Shown: positions 40,603-52,701 of the stretch, piece after piece
Layout of the letters: the number at the start of each line of letters is the position of its first letter
How positions within the stretch are numbered: the first letter of the stretch is position 1
The notes under the pieces: model-generated
What the model saw: only the letters and a program-made list of their open reading frames with translations
Databases searched by the model: none
What the model was told of the DNA's origin: nothing
Position numbers and translations under genes: made by a program
Source: Imbricaverruca yamaguchii
Lineage: Eukaryota > Arthropoda > Thecostraca > Neoverrucidae
DNA length: 64,000 nt
Assembly: GCA_034440575.1 (NCBI GenBank)
Contig: JAOTOL010001178.1
Coordinates: 124,001-188,000 of the forward strand
Direction of reading: 5' to 3'

Positions 40603-42440
40603 CTGTCGGCAGGCATTCATACCATACTGGCGGCAGGTACTCATGAGACCATACTGGCGACAGGCACTCATACCATACTGGCGGCAGGTACTCATGAGAC
40701 CATACTGGCGGCAGGTACTCATGAGACCATACTGGCGACAGGCACTCATACCATACTGGCGGCAGGTACTCATGAGACCATACTGGCGACAGGCACTCAT
40801 CAGACCATACTGGCGACAGGCACTCATCAGACCATACTGGCGACAGGTACTCATGAGACCATACTGGCGACAGGTACTCATGAGACCATACTGGCGACAG
40901 GTACTCATGAGACCATACTGGCGACAGGTACTCATCTGATCATACTGTTGGCAAGCACTCATCAGACCATACTGAAGGCAGACACTCATCAGAATGTACT
41001 GGTGACTGGCACTCATCTTACCAAACCGGCAGCAGGTACTCATGAGACCATACTGGCGACAGGCACTCATCAGACCATACTGGCGACAGGTACTCATCAG
41101 ACCATACTGGCGACAGGCACTCATCAGACCATACTGGCGACAGGCACTCATCAGACCATACTGGCGACAGGTACTCATGAGACCATACTGGCGACAGGCA
41201 CTCATCAGACCATACTGGCGACAGGTACTCATGAGACCATACTGGCGACAGGCACTCATCAGACCATACTGGCGACAGGCACTCATCAGACCATACCGGC
41301 GACAGGTACTCATGAGACCATACTGGCGACAGGTACTCATGAGACCATACTGGCGACAGGCACTCATCAGACCATACTGGCGACAGGTACTCATGAGACC
41401 ATACTGGCGACAGGCACTCATCAGACCATACTGGCGACAGGTACTCATCAGACCATACTGGCGACAGGCACTCATCAGACCATACTGGCGACAGGCACTC
41501 ATCAGACCATACTGGCGACAGGCACTCATCAGACCATGTGGGGTACTCATGAGACCATACTGGCGACAGGCACTCATCAGACCATACTGGCGACAGGTAC
41601 TCATAACCATACTGGCGACAGGCACTCATCAGACCATACTGGCGACAGGTACTCATGAGACCATACTGGCGACAGGCACTCATCAGACCATACTGGCGAC
41701 AGGTACTCATGAGACCATACTGGCGACAGGTACTCATGAGACCATACTGGCGACAGGCACTCATCAGACCATACTGGCGACAGGTACTCATGAGACCATA
41801 CTGGCGACAGGCACTCATCAGACCATACTGGCGACAGGCACTCATCAGACCATACTGGCGACAGGTACTCATGAGACCATACTGGCAACAGGCACTCATC
41901 AGACCATACTGGCGACAGGCACTCATCAGACCATGCTGGCGGCAGGTACTCATGAGACCATATTGTCGACAGGCACTCATCAGACCATACTGGCGACAGG
42001 CACCCATCAGACCATACTGGCGACAGGTACTCATGAGACCATACTGGCGACAGGTACTCATCTGATCATACTGTTGGCAAGCACTCATCAGACCATACTG
42101 AAGGCAGACACTCATCAGAATGTACTGGTGACTGGCACTCATCTTACCAAACCGGCAGCAGGTACCCATCAGACTGCACTGGTTGCAGGAACTTATCACA
42201 TCATACTGGTGGCTGGCACTCATCATACAGCACTGGTGGCAGGTACTCATTCAAACCATACTGGTGGCTGGTACTCATCATACAGCACTGGTGGCAGGTA
42301 CTCATTAAACCATACTGGCAGCAGGCACTCATCATACCATACTGGTGAAAAACACTCATCAGACTGTACTGGCAGCAGTCAGTCATCAGACCATACTGGG
42401 AGCAGATACTTACCAGACTACACCGACAGGAGGCACTCAT
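40603..42440 (-). repeat. 27-bp minisatellite, (CRQYGLMS[A/T])n
   Basis: A tandem array of a 27-bp unit, roughly 65-70 copies by length, runs from the acceptor of CC2D1 exon 1 outwards. On the minus strand a unit reads as nine codons, CRQYGLMSA or CRQYGLMST, and each contains a copy of the acceptor (CTGTCGCCAG) followed by the exon's first codons (YGLMS). Long open frames through the array are a by-product of the 27-bp period; the frame shifts near 41600. Units are nearly identical up to 42060 and decay towards 42440. A divergent segment of about 108 bp occurs twice (from 40931 and from 42057). Confidence 0.95.
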
Positions 42441-42721
42441 AAGACAACACTGCCACAACACACCATGCACCATAGGTGTTAATTTGCACCCTTTTGAGGG
42501 GAGTTTTTCCCCTCCCTCCAATACAGGCTTGGACCCCAAAAAATTATAATTTAGCAATGGTAGCATACCATATGGGTGGCCCTCTTGGTCCCCCATAGCC
42601 AGCATGCATTAACCTCAATGCTATTCAGAAAGTATTGAAGTGATTGGCCCACTGAACAGGGCAACAACATACCCCTGGTTGGTAGGCCATGTTGTGAGGA
42701 AATGTTCAAAAGACTGCAAAG

Positions 42722-44159
42722 ACATCAAGACATAAAAGAGCAGTGCAACTATGGACCACAAGGGCCCTTCTTGGTTACACTCTGGACACTCAACCAGTTG
42801 CCTACGAAATCCGTCATCAGCCCACTCTGGAATTCTGAAAAGCAAGCACTCTATTGTTATAATGATTGTCTATGCTGTTTTTAAAGATATTCAGTGTGCT
42901 GCTACTGACATTGGTTTCTGGCAGCTGGTTCCAGTGTTCTATTATCTTGTTTGTCAAGAAAGCCTTGTCCTGTTGTAGTTAATTATAATTTTGAATTGAT
43001 GACTTCCAATTGCATGTTTTTTGTTAAATTCAAACATCTCCCTGATATAACCCTTCTCCAGACCATGGACGAATTTAAAGACCTCAATGAGATCTCCTCT
43101 CAGCCTTCCATATCTAAGCGAAAACATCTCCAATCTCTTCAATCTTTCCTCATATGCCAGGTTGCTTATACCATTAACCATTTGCGTAGCCCTCCTTTGC
43201 ACCCTCTCTCTCTCTCTAAAAGCCAACACTAATATTCATAACTAGGAGACCAAGCTTGGATGCAGTATTCCAAATGTGCCTGAGATATGCACAGTAAAGC
43301 TTCCTGATGACTTCCTCACTTTTGTATAATACATTCCTATGTATTGCCCCAAGCATTATCAGTGCCTTCTTCCTGGCTTCCTTGGCCTGTTCCAATACCT
43401 AAGTCCTTCTCCTGTTGAGTCACTGATAGTACTTGCCCACCCATCAAGCATGGATCCTTCATATACTGCCTACCTACATGCATGATTTTGTACTTATCAA
43501 AATTAAAATAAATTTGTCATTCTTCGGACCACTTCATAAGTTCGTATAAGTCATTCTGCAGCGAGATTTGCTCAATGTGACCCATTATTGCCCTAAAGAC
43601 CCTCAAATCATCCGCAAATTAAAAAATACAACTACTTGGTCCACTTTCAATGATATTTACAAATTCAATGAACAGCGGTGGCCCCAGTGGCTTTATACCA
43701 TTTAGCATAACTCTCCGCTGTCTATCTGAAAACCACAACTTTATCCATTTTAGGATGCTCCCTGTAATACCGTGGGCCTAAAGCTGCATCATTAACCATT
43801 TATTGGGTACCTTGTCAAAGGCCTTACTATAAAGTCAAGAATACCATAGGAAGAAGGATTTAGGTGTTTTTCTAAACACAAAATTGGGGGCTCAGAACAG
43901 CCAAGAGCAGAAGGGCCTAATACTCGATAAATGTTCTCAAGATATGGTACATTAACCTGAAGTTCCATGATCACATTATTATTATAAGTTCTACAGGTCT
44001 TTAAATTGTCAATGGTGGGGGGCCTGGAATTTTAATTAAAAAAAAAAAATAGGAAAAATTAAAAAAAAAAAAAAAACAAAAAAAAAAAAAAAAAAAATTT
44101 CCTCACAAAAAGGGAAAAAAACAAACCAACCCAAAAAAAAAAAAAAAAAAAAAAAAAAA

Positions 44160-44197
<38 letters not shown>

Positions 44198-45960
44198 TTA
44201 TAAGTTTTTTTTTTTTTAAAAAAAAAAAAAAAAATTTTTTTTTAATTTGCGGAAAGTCCAAGAGATTTGAGACATGATCGCCCTTTTCTAAACTCATGTT
44301 GAGTATCTTGAATCAATCTGATTCCTTCCAGTTAACTAACTATTCTATCCTTGATAATTGATTCAAGTACCTTGCAGACTTGCAGACTATGTAAGTCTTA
44401 CTGTCCTACATTTTTCAACTTTCCCTCTTTCTCTTTTCCTGAAAATAGGAAATGCATTTGCCCTTTTCCAATCTGTCGGAATTTCATTTTGTGAAACTGA
44501 TCTACAAAATATTATACTAAGTGGAAATGCCAGTTCATTTTTAACTTCCCACAACACCATAGCATAAATTTCATCAGGTCCTGCTGCCTTGTTCGGCTTT
44601 ATTTTCATGATATGATTGAAAACGTCACTATCAATGAAATCAACATCGTTGATCCAATCACATGTCACTGGACTGTAGTGTACGATTGGCAGATTAGACA
44701 TATCTTCCAATGTAAACACTGTGTTAAACTGTTTGTTTAGCTACTCAACCATCTCACCATCCTCACCCGATATTGTCACATTTACTTCCAGTGAATCAAT
44801 TGTGCTAGAAACTTTACTCAGCTTGTAAAACTAAAGAACTTTTTGTCGTCCCCATAAACAGTTCCTAGCCAAATCAAACTATTTTGTTCGCTTTGCCGCT
44901 CTGGTTTTCTGCTTCACAGAGTCTCTAGATTGCTTATACAACCTTATATTTACGACATTTAAAGCTTCCTTAAACACTCCAAATGCAACATTCTTAGCCT
45001 TAATTGCTGTTACCAAATCTGGCACAAGCCATGATGACTTTCCTACCTTTCTACCCCTCTTTTACCTCTTCATACCCTTCTTTTGCACCTTTGTTTTTCG
45101 GGGACATGTCTAATCTGAATTTCCTTCAAGTAAGATTTGAACTTTTCCCAAACATCATAAGCATTTAAATTGGAGAATTCTTCTTCCCATGTTATGGCAC
45201 CTAAATCCGCTCTCATGCAGTCAAAGTCTGCTCTGTTGAAATTAGGAACATTTACCGAAATTATCCTTCATTGTTCCCACTACATGTGCCTTGAATCTAA
45301 CTATGCTATGGTCACTTCTTCCCAGAGATTCAAGTCTTGAACTCAGTTAATTAAATCCGAGAAGACAAGGTGCAAGAATCAGCCGGGCCTGGTAGGTTCC
45401 GTTACAAACTAGTGTAAGAACAGGTCCTCTTGAAGCAGTGATAAAATATTCGTGAAATAGGGTGGAATATACCACTTTCTGAAGGCTCAATTGACATCCT
45501 TCTCTAAGAAGTATAAACATCCTGTTCTTTGTGACCTACAACATCAGCTAGAATTTGAGTTTAAGGCACCAAAGGCGTCTTAAATGACACTAATTCCATT
45601 GCAAATTTTGACATCCTACTGTGCTCGTTTTGACATCTCGCACCTAACGAAAAGCCATTATTTTAACCCTGTCTTGAAGACATTTCCTACACATTTTGCA
45701 TCATGGGGAGCCAACACCAACATTTTCGTATCCTTTTAGTCTAAGGTCACCAAGAATAAGGCATATCCTCGGATAGTTTCTACTGGTTTCATCACAAATA
45801 CCCTTAACAAGCTCCAGTTGCTGAGAATGTAGCAGGGTTCCTGATTGGTACAAAGCTTTATCCTCAGTTTATTGCTGTTGCCTTTTCCCACAGTGACATG
45901 AAGCCAAATGGACTCCGACACATTTCTTACCCCATCTGCTACTTTTTTGAGAACTGAACA
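42722..45960 (-). mobile_element. decayed CR1-like LINE (copy a)
   Basis: The minus strand from right to left holds endonuclease traces, RT fingers (MKIKPNKAAGPDEIYAMVL, EIPTDWKRANAFPIFRK at 44387-44719), a FADDLRVFRAI catalytic motif near 43600 and the post-RT domain (VQRRATQMVNGISNLAYEER, LRGDLIEVFKFVHG at 42954-43229). The 3' end carries TTTTATGTCTTGATGTCTTT, the short tandem tail also found in copy b. Stops and shifts are many, and a low-quality poly-A/T block splits it at 44037-44245. Confidence 0.85.
44037..44245. repeat. poly-A/poly-T low-complexity block
   Basis: About 200 bases of almost pure A broken by short T, C and G runs, followed by T-rich bases. It interrupts the CR1-like RT frame. 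The irregular make-up suggests a sequencing or assembly artefact rather than a genuine tail. Confidence 0.8.
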
Positions 45961-47075
45961 AGCTATTCACATAGAGCATTACATCGCCCCCTTTCACCGC
46001 TGGACCCCTGTGTTGGTGAATTGGGGTTTAGGGGTGCGTCGACATCTAGGGTCATTTTGGGCCAATAACTGAATTGTAATCAACTTACGGTGCTCCTATC
46101 ATAGCTTGCTATCCATCTTCACGGGTGGGGGTATATCACGTCAAGGTGAGCTTGCCGAATGGACGTAAAAATATTCCCAGACACTACGACCTCAGAGTCG
46201 TTCCCTATAAGCATACGTAAAGAAGAGTCTGTATTCAACCGTCCTAAAACCTGGCGTCGTAGAGGATCTAGCAGCGTACAGCCAACTAAAGCATAGCACA
46301 CGGTAAGCGGGTTAGAACAGCGCGGACATAGGGGACGGCCATCACCCGTACGTACATAACTATGTGTTGCGAAGGTATGACTTATTCTCAATCGGCAGAG
46401 TATTACCTCTTCCCGGCGTTTGGTTCGGTGAGAGGACAGCCACTTTCCTAGTGTCGGCTTTAAAACCCTGAGTTTCCTACACTTCAAATTCCAGGTTTGT
46501 TGCCATTCTGACCGTATATTTGATAATATAGTGGGGTATAAATCCCTTGGAGGGGGTCGTAGATGAACCACACGGTCATTACCAATGGCGTGTTTGGCGG
46601 TTATGTCAGCTGCTTCGTTTCCTGCGAGTCAAACATGGCTAGGAATCCAGCAGAACACGATATTTCTGCCGACGTCATCTAGGGATTTTACGATTTTTGT
46701 AATCCTCCGAACAAGTCGGTTATCCTGGTTAAAGGTGTTCGGCGTAAGGAGACTGCTCAAGGTCTGTGAAAACCACGTACTTGATGGACCTGTCTTTGTG
46801 TATAAAAGAGAGGGCTTACAAAATGGCATACAGTTCGGCAGTAAAAATCGATGTTTGTGTAGGTAGACAAAAGAATCGAACACCTTGTCGACTGATGTAA
46901 GCACGCCCAACACCACAGACTGACTTTGAGCCATCTGTGTAAATGCGCGAGAGGTTTTTATATTCATGTATTTTTTCCAATGCAAACATGCGGAGATCCT
47001 CCGAGTTTGTGTCCTTTCTTTGAGCAGGACAAATTAACTTAGGTATTCACTGGGACATCATGCCAAGGGGGAGTG

Positions 47076-47114
47076 GTGGTGGATTGGAGTTTAGGGGCGC
47101 GTCGACATCTAGGG
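47076..47114 (-). mobile_element. 39-bp solo LINE/SINE tail insertion with 18-bp target duplication
   Basis: The insert (minus strand CCCTAGATGTCGACGCGCCC, CTAAACTCCAATCCACCAC) is flanked by perfect copies of TCATGCCAAGGGGGAGTG (47058-47075 and 47115-47132). It matches the 3' end of the 46-kb LINE and interrupts the RNase H/RT region of that LINE. Nothing but the tail was inserted. Confidence 0.85.
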
Positions 47115-48113
47115 TCATGCCAAGGGGGAGTGCTCGGCGTGATGACACGTGCTACAGAACGCGCCCTGATATTACATTATCGAAGGATCGATGTCATACG
47201 AATAGAAAACGGTAGTCCACGCTGGGTCCTGAGACGTGCTCTTAATGTCCTTGAGAATATTCACCGATAGGCTGGGTGGTTCCGGTTTTGGGCAACATTG
47301 CATGCGTATCTCGGGCCCAATAACTTACGGCGTAGCGCAAGAGGTGGCTCGTCTACTTCTGCCATTACACTAGCAGCCGGTGAAGTGTGAAAGGCTCCAG
47401 TAACGATGCGAAGGGTCGAATTGTGGATCACATCAAGACAGCGCTTGGATGTGGCATTCGCTCCGTCATAAATAAAAGATCCATAGTCAATTTTAGAACG
47501 CACGAGCGATCGGTACATGAGAAGTAAAAGTGATCTGTCAGCTTGATATGAATGCCTTGATATGGAAGTCACTCTGCATCGAGGTGCATACATGGCTGCG
47601 TTCTAAAAACCACATGAGTCGCAAGTTTACCTTTTTTCACACAATTTGCAAAGTGAACAGGGCAATGAAATTGGTCGATAATGTAGTGGATCCTTTCCCG
47701 TTTTGTTTGGATAGCATATAGGGATGACAAGCGCCCTCCGCAATGTCAATGGAAATGTTCCCCTTTCCCACATTCCGTTCAACACTTGCAGAAGTGTGTT
47801 TAAAGATGTTATCGGCAGATGTTTAATAATGCCATTGTGTAAGGTGTCGGGTCCTTCTGCTACGTTCCTAAGGGTGCTTATAGCAGCAGTCAGTCCGGAA
47901 ATAGAAAATGGACTGTTGTAATGGATAGAAACTGTTGTGATATCATGGGGTAGTGCTTCGCACCGGGCTTTGCATTCCGAGAAACGTCGACTGTTTTCAT
48001 TTTTCGATCGTTCGGAGAAGGCCGATCCAATCTCGTCGGCGACATCCTTCGGATTAATATCTTGTCCATTTATGTGTAGTGTGGGGAGTGGGGTGCAGGT
48101 ACGTTTACCGGAG

Positions 48114-48475
48114 ATACGTTTGATGCGGGACCACACCAATGATAGCGAGGTGGAACGGTTCAGCGTGTTGACGTACGCTTTCCACGATTGTCGTTTGGAA
48201 TCAGCAATTGTGCGCCTCGCGTTTGCCCTTGCCTTGCGAAAAGCTACGAGATTCGCGAAAACATATTGCATCCCTGGGTCTCATAGTCCCCAAAATACGT
48301 TTGATGCGGGACCACACCAATGATAGCGAGGTGGAACGGTTCAGCGTGTTGACGTACGCTTTCCACGATTGTCGTTTGGAATCAGCAATTGTGCGCCTCG
48401 CGTTTGCCCTTGCCTTGCGAAAAGCTACGAGATTCGCGAAAACATATTGCATCCCTGGGTCTCATAGTCCCCAAA
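48114..48475. repeat. 181-bp tandem duplication at the LINE 5' end
   Basis: Two head-to-tail copies with period 181 bp (TGATGCGGGACCACACCAAT begins at 48121 and 48302), identical or nearly so throughout. The encoded segment (KSYVNTLNRSTS-like, VWSRIKRI) is therefore present twice. It could be a recent duplication or an assembly error. Confidence 0.9.
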
Positions 48476-48584
48476 AAATTGAGCCATGCCTCAGTAATGG
48501 AAACAAAATATGGTTCCTCCACAACAAAATAACGATTGAACTCATCAAATTTGGATCAAATACTCTGAGCACTAAGCATCATAC

Positions 48585-49872
48585 ACTTAACACGCGCCCT
48601 GGACGGGCGGGGGGGGAATCCGCCCACCCATCCGGTTTTCGTAGACAACTCCAGATCTTACCCGCCGATATACGTCATTGTTTGTGTACCTGCTTAGAAA
48701 GGACTGCCGAGTTGTTTAAAGTAAGAAAAACGAAAATCTAAGGAAAATATTACGAGTTAGGGGTCGTTAAAGTAAAAAAAAAAAAATCATCAGCGCCAGA
48801 CCACAAATATCGGCGCTAATGCGCTTCCCGTGTTATATTGGCAAAAAGGAAGTGTTCTTGGCAAAACTAGCGACTTGTTTGATGTATATTGCTATGCTAT
48901 ACTGTTTCAAAGTCATGTCAGATCACCGAGGTCAAGCCTGGTCAAGTTCATGACAGGTTAACACACGCCCTGGATGGGTGAGGGCGAAATCCACCCATCC
49001 CTCTGATTTTTCGTACATTACTCCATATTATACATTACATATACATTACATATCGGCCGATAAACGCCATTTCTTGCGTACCTGCTTAGAAATGACCGGC
49101 GCATTGCTTAGAGGAAGAAAAGTGAAAATCGGACGAACAGTTTTCAAATTAGAGGCCGTCAAAATAAACAAATTTCGCAACACCGGACCACAAACATCGG
49201 CACGGGAAGTGTTCTTGACATCACTAGCGTGTTGGGTCGACGAGGTAAGTAAAAGTCGTGTTAGGTCGACGAGGTCAAGTCAGGTCAAGTTCATGATAGG
49301 CTAATGGAACCAAACATGGTCAACTGGAATGTTGTCATAAATGTCGGTCATGCGATTGATGTCACTGCATGATACTCCCTACACGTCCGGAAATATACTG
49401 TTTGGCATTGTGTGCCCAAGCATTTCCATACTTTATTCATGTATTTCATTCCTTTCTTTGCGAAGCCGATTGTGCCGAGGCGCCCAACAGAGCAGTCGGG
49501 TGGGCAGCCCGGTTCCGGTAGGTGGAGCTGGTAATGACCTGATAAAGTGCTGTTATATAGGTGATCTGAGGTGAAATGGAGGATCTGGCATCTGTATTGT
49601 ATCATTAGTAATGTCCAAAACATCATTAATGCCTATTTTGGAGCATTTAAACACAACCACAGATATCCATAACAATGACAAGCCAAGCCACGCAAAACCA
49701 GAAAAGTTTGCTATTTTGACCTCATTCATATCGACCTAAAATTCATGGTCACGAAATTTGTACACAATAGAGTTCACTACCATGCCCATCCACCCTGCGA
49801 ATTTTGTTGCTTTAGCCTTAATAGGATCCGAGATCTTAGGGGGGCGGTATCCGCCCGTCTAGTGCGTGTAAT
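48585..49872. mobile_element. TTAA MITE pair or composite
   Basis: Two similar left ends in direct order: TTAACACGCGCCCTGGACGG near 48587 and TTAACACACGCCCTGGATGG near 48959, each followed by a G-rich/ATCCGCC hairpin and a shared body (TACCTGCTTAGAAA, CACCGGACCACAAA-type sequence). A reversed end (GGGGGGCGGTATCCGCCC, then GTGCGTGTAA) lies near 49836-49872. This suggests one element interrupted or duplicated by a second copy. Confidence 0.65.
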
Positions 49873-50879
49873 TTTCAGAGTCCCTCCATGGCGCTTGTTA
49901 ATATATGTTCCAACACCAACTTTGGATTTTCATGTTGAGGAGCTGTTTCATCACTGGATGATCTACCACTCTGCCTCTTCGAACTACTGCTATCCCTATT
50001 TGCTGACTTTATGCCACTTCATCTCTCCCCATCCTAATTCCTAGTTTCCCTGAATGACATGCTCATACACTGCTTAACACATGCACCCCCTTCTCAGAGA
50101 AGTGCAGGCCATCCCTCTGATAGAGGCCAGCACTCTGTACTGATGGGTAAAAATGTTTTACTCCATGTAGTACATTTAAATGTAGACATAGGCAATACAA
50201 GTACCTACCTCAGAAAGATCTCCTCTGCCATTCTTTGCCTTTCTTCTGCCAGCCATTTCCTGCAATAAGGAGCACACCTTAAGAACTATGAAACAAAGGA
50301 ATCACACAGTCAGACATTTTTTCTCAACAATGTACTAACAATGTTCCAAAAACATAAAGAAAGTATGAAAACATGCATCTTGCTTGTCTAGATATTTGCG
50401 ATGCATGCCCACCATGAGAAACATTCCGGAATCACTCATGGTTCTCCCCTTGCTCCAAATGGAAATACTTCTCCTGCTATGGGGACTTGGAGGACTGGTT
50501 GAGGCTACCATAGGAGCAAAGGATACACCACTAGCTAACAGGGAAAACTTCTGTTGGTGGAGTGATAGTTTTTTCTTTCCATAGTTTGAAGTTTGGTTAG
50601 TTATTAAGTATAATTGTGACTAACTCTAAATGAATAGCATAACATCAGCAGGCCATAGGTGATCCAGTATCGGTAGTCCATATATGATTCATTATCAGTA
50701 CGCCATATATGATTCAGTATTAGTAAGCAGTCCAACATCAGTTAGCAATACACAAACCAAATTCGGTATGTTAGGTTTCGTTATACCAGATTTTCTGCAC
50801 ATTTAGTTTATTTAGCACCAGAGGCAGCCAAGGTCATGCAGGTGTCTGGCCCCTTTTACCCGCGCCAGGCTCTCTGGTC
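49873..50879. other. no gene recognised
   Basis: AT-rich. The ATATATGATTCAGTAT / CATAGGTGATCCAGTATC motif recurs about four times at 50647-50725. No domain was found in the short frames. Confidence 0.5.
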
Positions 50880-52701
50880 AGATCCCCACACCCATCGAAG
50901 GGGGGCGGATAGTACCCCCTCTAAAATCCAAACTAAGCGTAGCACGAAAACGAAAGAGGTGTCATCGGAAAGCGCTCGACGAGTAGGGTCCGGATCCACC
51001 CCCAAAACAACTTCCCAAAAAGTGACGTCACCAGGGGGGCTAGATTTTCACGACTTTTCACGACTCACATTAGTTTTTGGCTCTGGGGAGTTTATTTTGA
51101 GGGATATATTAACCCGAGCACGTCCGGGGGCAGATATCTGCCCCCTGCGGTTTTTCCTAACTTGCACCCATACTAATCGAATGAGCAAGGCAAGACCTCG
51201 CATGGCTGTTCATTAGTCTTTTCCGCATATCCTCGTACATTTTTCTTAACCCTAGGTCATCTTAGATAAGGTCACCAGGTCAGGCAAAGTGACCCAACTA
51301 CACTCGGAGTTCTAGGTGGCATAACTTCCACAATAATTGGCGATTGATTTCAAACTTACAAAACGTCATGATCTCATCAGGGACCATAATATGTATATCG
51401 GGTTTTTTTCGTACCATTGATCTTAGGTCAGGTCACGGCCGTGGCTTCCCCATTATAGGGCTATGGTAAAATATGCAAATGTTTCCTGGTTACATATTTG
51501 CTCTCTGAATGATCTCACATCGGGTTTGGCATGTAGTTGGAAGCTATGTTCGATGTTACCGCTGACATTTTTGCTCAGTGACCTCACCAAGGACATCTGA
51601 GGTCACCTGAGATCACTACACATTTCTGCACATTATATCGCATTGCATTAAGCTACAAGGCTGAAATTACCGTCATTGTGCTTGTATCGCAAGACGTGTC
51701 GATTGATACATTGCATGCCTTCACTAGGCTACTTCATGACCTTGACCTGAGGTCATAGTTTCGGTTGACCTGAGGTCATAGTTTCTGTTGACCTGACCTG
51801 AAATAACACCGCCTATTGTCGATAGCACACTTCAAGGACTGTCGAATAGCGTTCGCCGTTTGTTTCTATCTGTTACAGGTCCTGGGATGTGTCAATATTT
51901 GAGAATCCCACCTGACCTGGTAGAATTTGACCTATGATGGGCCAGTGACCTGAATGTTGACCTGAGCGAAAAATGGCTGAAACACTTTCGATAGAGCCTG
52001 TCACCAGCTATCCAACGCCGTTTTCCGTTTGTCGCTAGCTAGCATAGTTCTAGAGGTTTTAGGGGGCAGACATCTGCCCCCCGGACATGCGAAGTTGGCG
52101 CGGACCGCCGAACGTGAGTGTTAAAAAACAAAATTTATTTGGAATGAGAAAAGGACAGCGAAATCGACCAGAGCCATAAACATTTTTGCCCCCCCCCCCA
52201 AAAAAAAAATCGAAATATCGAAATATTTAGTTTTCAAGTTTTGTTTAATTTGCCTTTTCTAATGGGTAGACCAGACCGAGAAACGTTGTTGGAAGTCAAC
52301 TTGCCCTAATAAAAAATGCTTAATTTAGCCAGAATCTTCTATTTGAACTGCAATTGACAAATATGCAAAATGTATATGTAGTCAAAAATATTTAAAAATG
52401 AAAAATTCCACTCATACGTTTCGTTGCATACCTAAAGATAAACTAATGCTGAAAGTTTCATTCAAATATCTGTATCCGTTACAGCGTGATGACTGGTTGA
52501 ACTTTCTTGGAGGTGACCTCACTTGATCTTGACTAACTCGTTGACCCTAAATGACCTGACTTGAAAATTTTGAAATGGCATGCCAAATTGATGTGAGGAA
52601 ACTGTATGCTAAATTTGGGCGCGTTGCCGCGCGCCGTTCTTCCACTATCCGCGAAAAAACCTGAGGGGGGATTGAAGACCTCCCAAGATGGGACATGTTA
52701 A
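50880..52701. mobile_element. second copy of the 36.4-kb MITE, inverted, split by a nested MITE
   Basis: Bases 50880-51108 and 52125-52701 align in inverted orientation with 37213-36374 (shared AAAGAGGTGTCATCGGAAAG, TGACGTCACCAGG, GGACAGCGAAATCGACCAG, TATCCGCGAAAAA). The right border is TTAA at 52698-52701; the left border is diverged. Bases 51109-52124 are a separate insertion. Confidence 0.88.
51109..52124. mobile_element. nested TTAA MITE, about 1.0 kb
   Basis: TTAA at both borders (51109-51112 and 52121-52124). Each end has a palindromic subterminal block: GGGGGCAGATATCTGCCCCC at the left and GGGGGCAGACATCTGCCCCC at the right. The body is non-coding and rich in AGGTCA/TGACCT motifs. Comparison with the uninterrupted copy at 36.4 kb shows the insertion position. 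Confidence 0.9.

Larger units (their letters stand above)
46010..48476 (-). mobile_element. second I-like LINE copy, decayed
   Basis: Minus-strand pieces in order: RT N-terminal region (47627-48271, RPISLPCSLCKL, ISTLRNVAEGPDTLHNGI), RT C-terminal part (47261-47593, LMYRSLVRSKIDYGSFIYDG, RIVTGAFHTSPAA), RNase H (46629-46985, with NIVFCWIPSHV) and the C-terminal tail (46119-46571, RREEVILCRLRISHTFATHS). The RT palm with the catalytic DD is missing between 47593 and 47627. The 3' UTR has the conserved tail near 46010-46062. It is clearly related to, but diverged from, the 11.9-kb element. Confidence 0.87.

Noticed and set aside
40423..42442. Open frames of 372-466 codons on both strands
   Set aside because: They arise because the 27-bp unit is a multiple of three and lacks stops in several frames; only the piece at 40455-40602 shows homology.
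44103..44297. Lys/Phe-rich frame
   Set aside because: Translation of the poly-A/T block.
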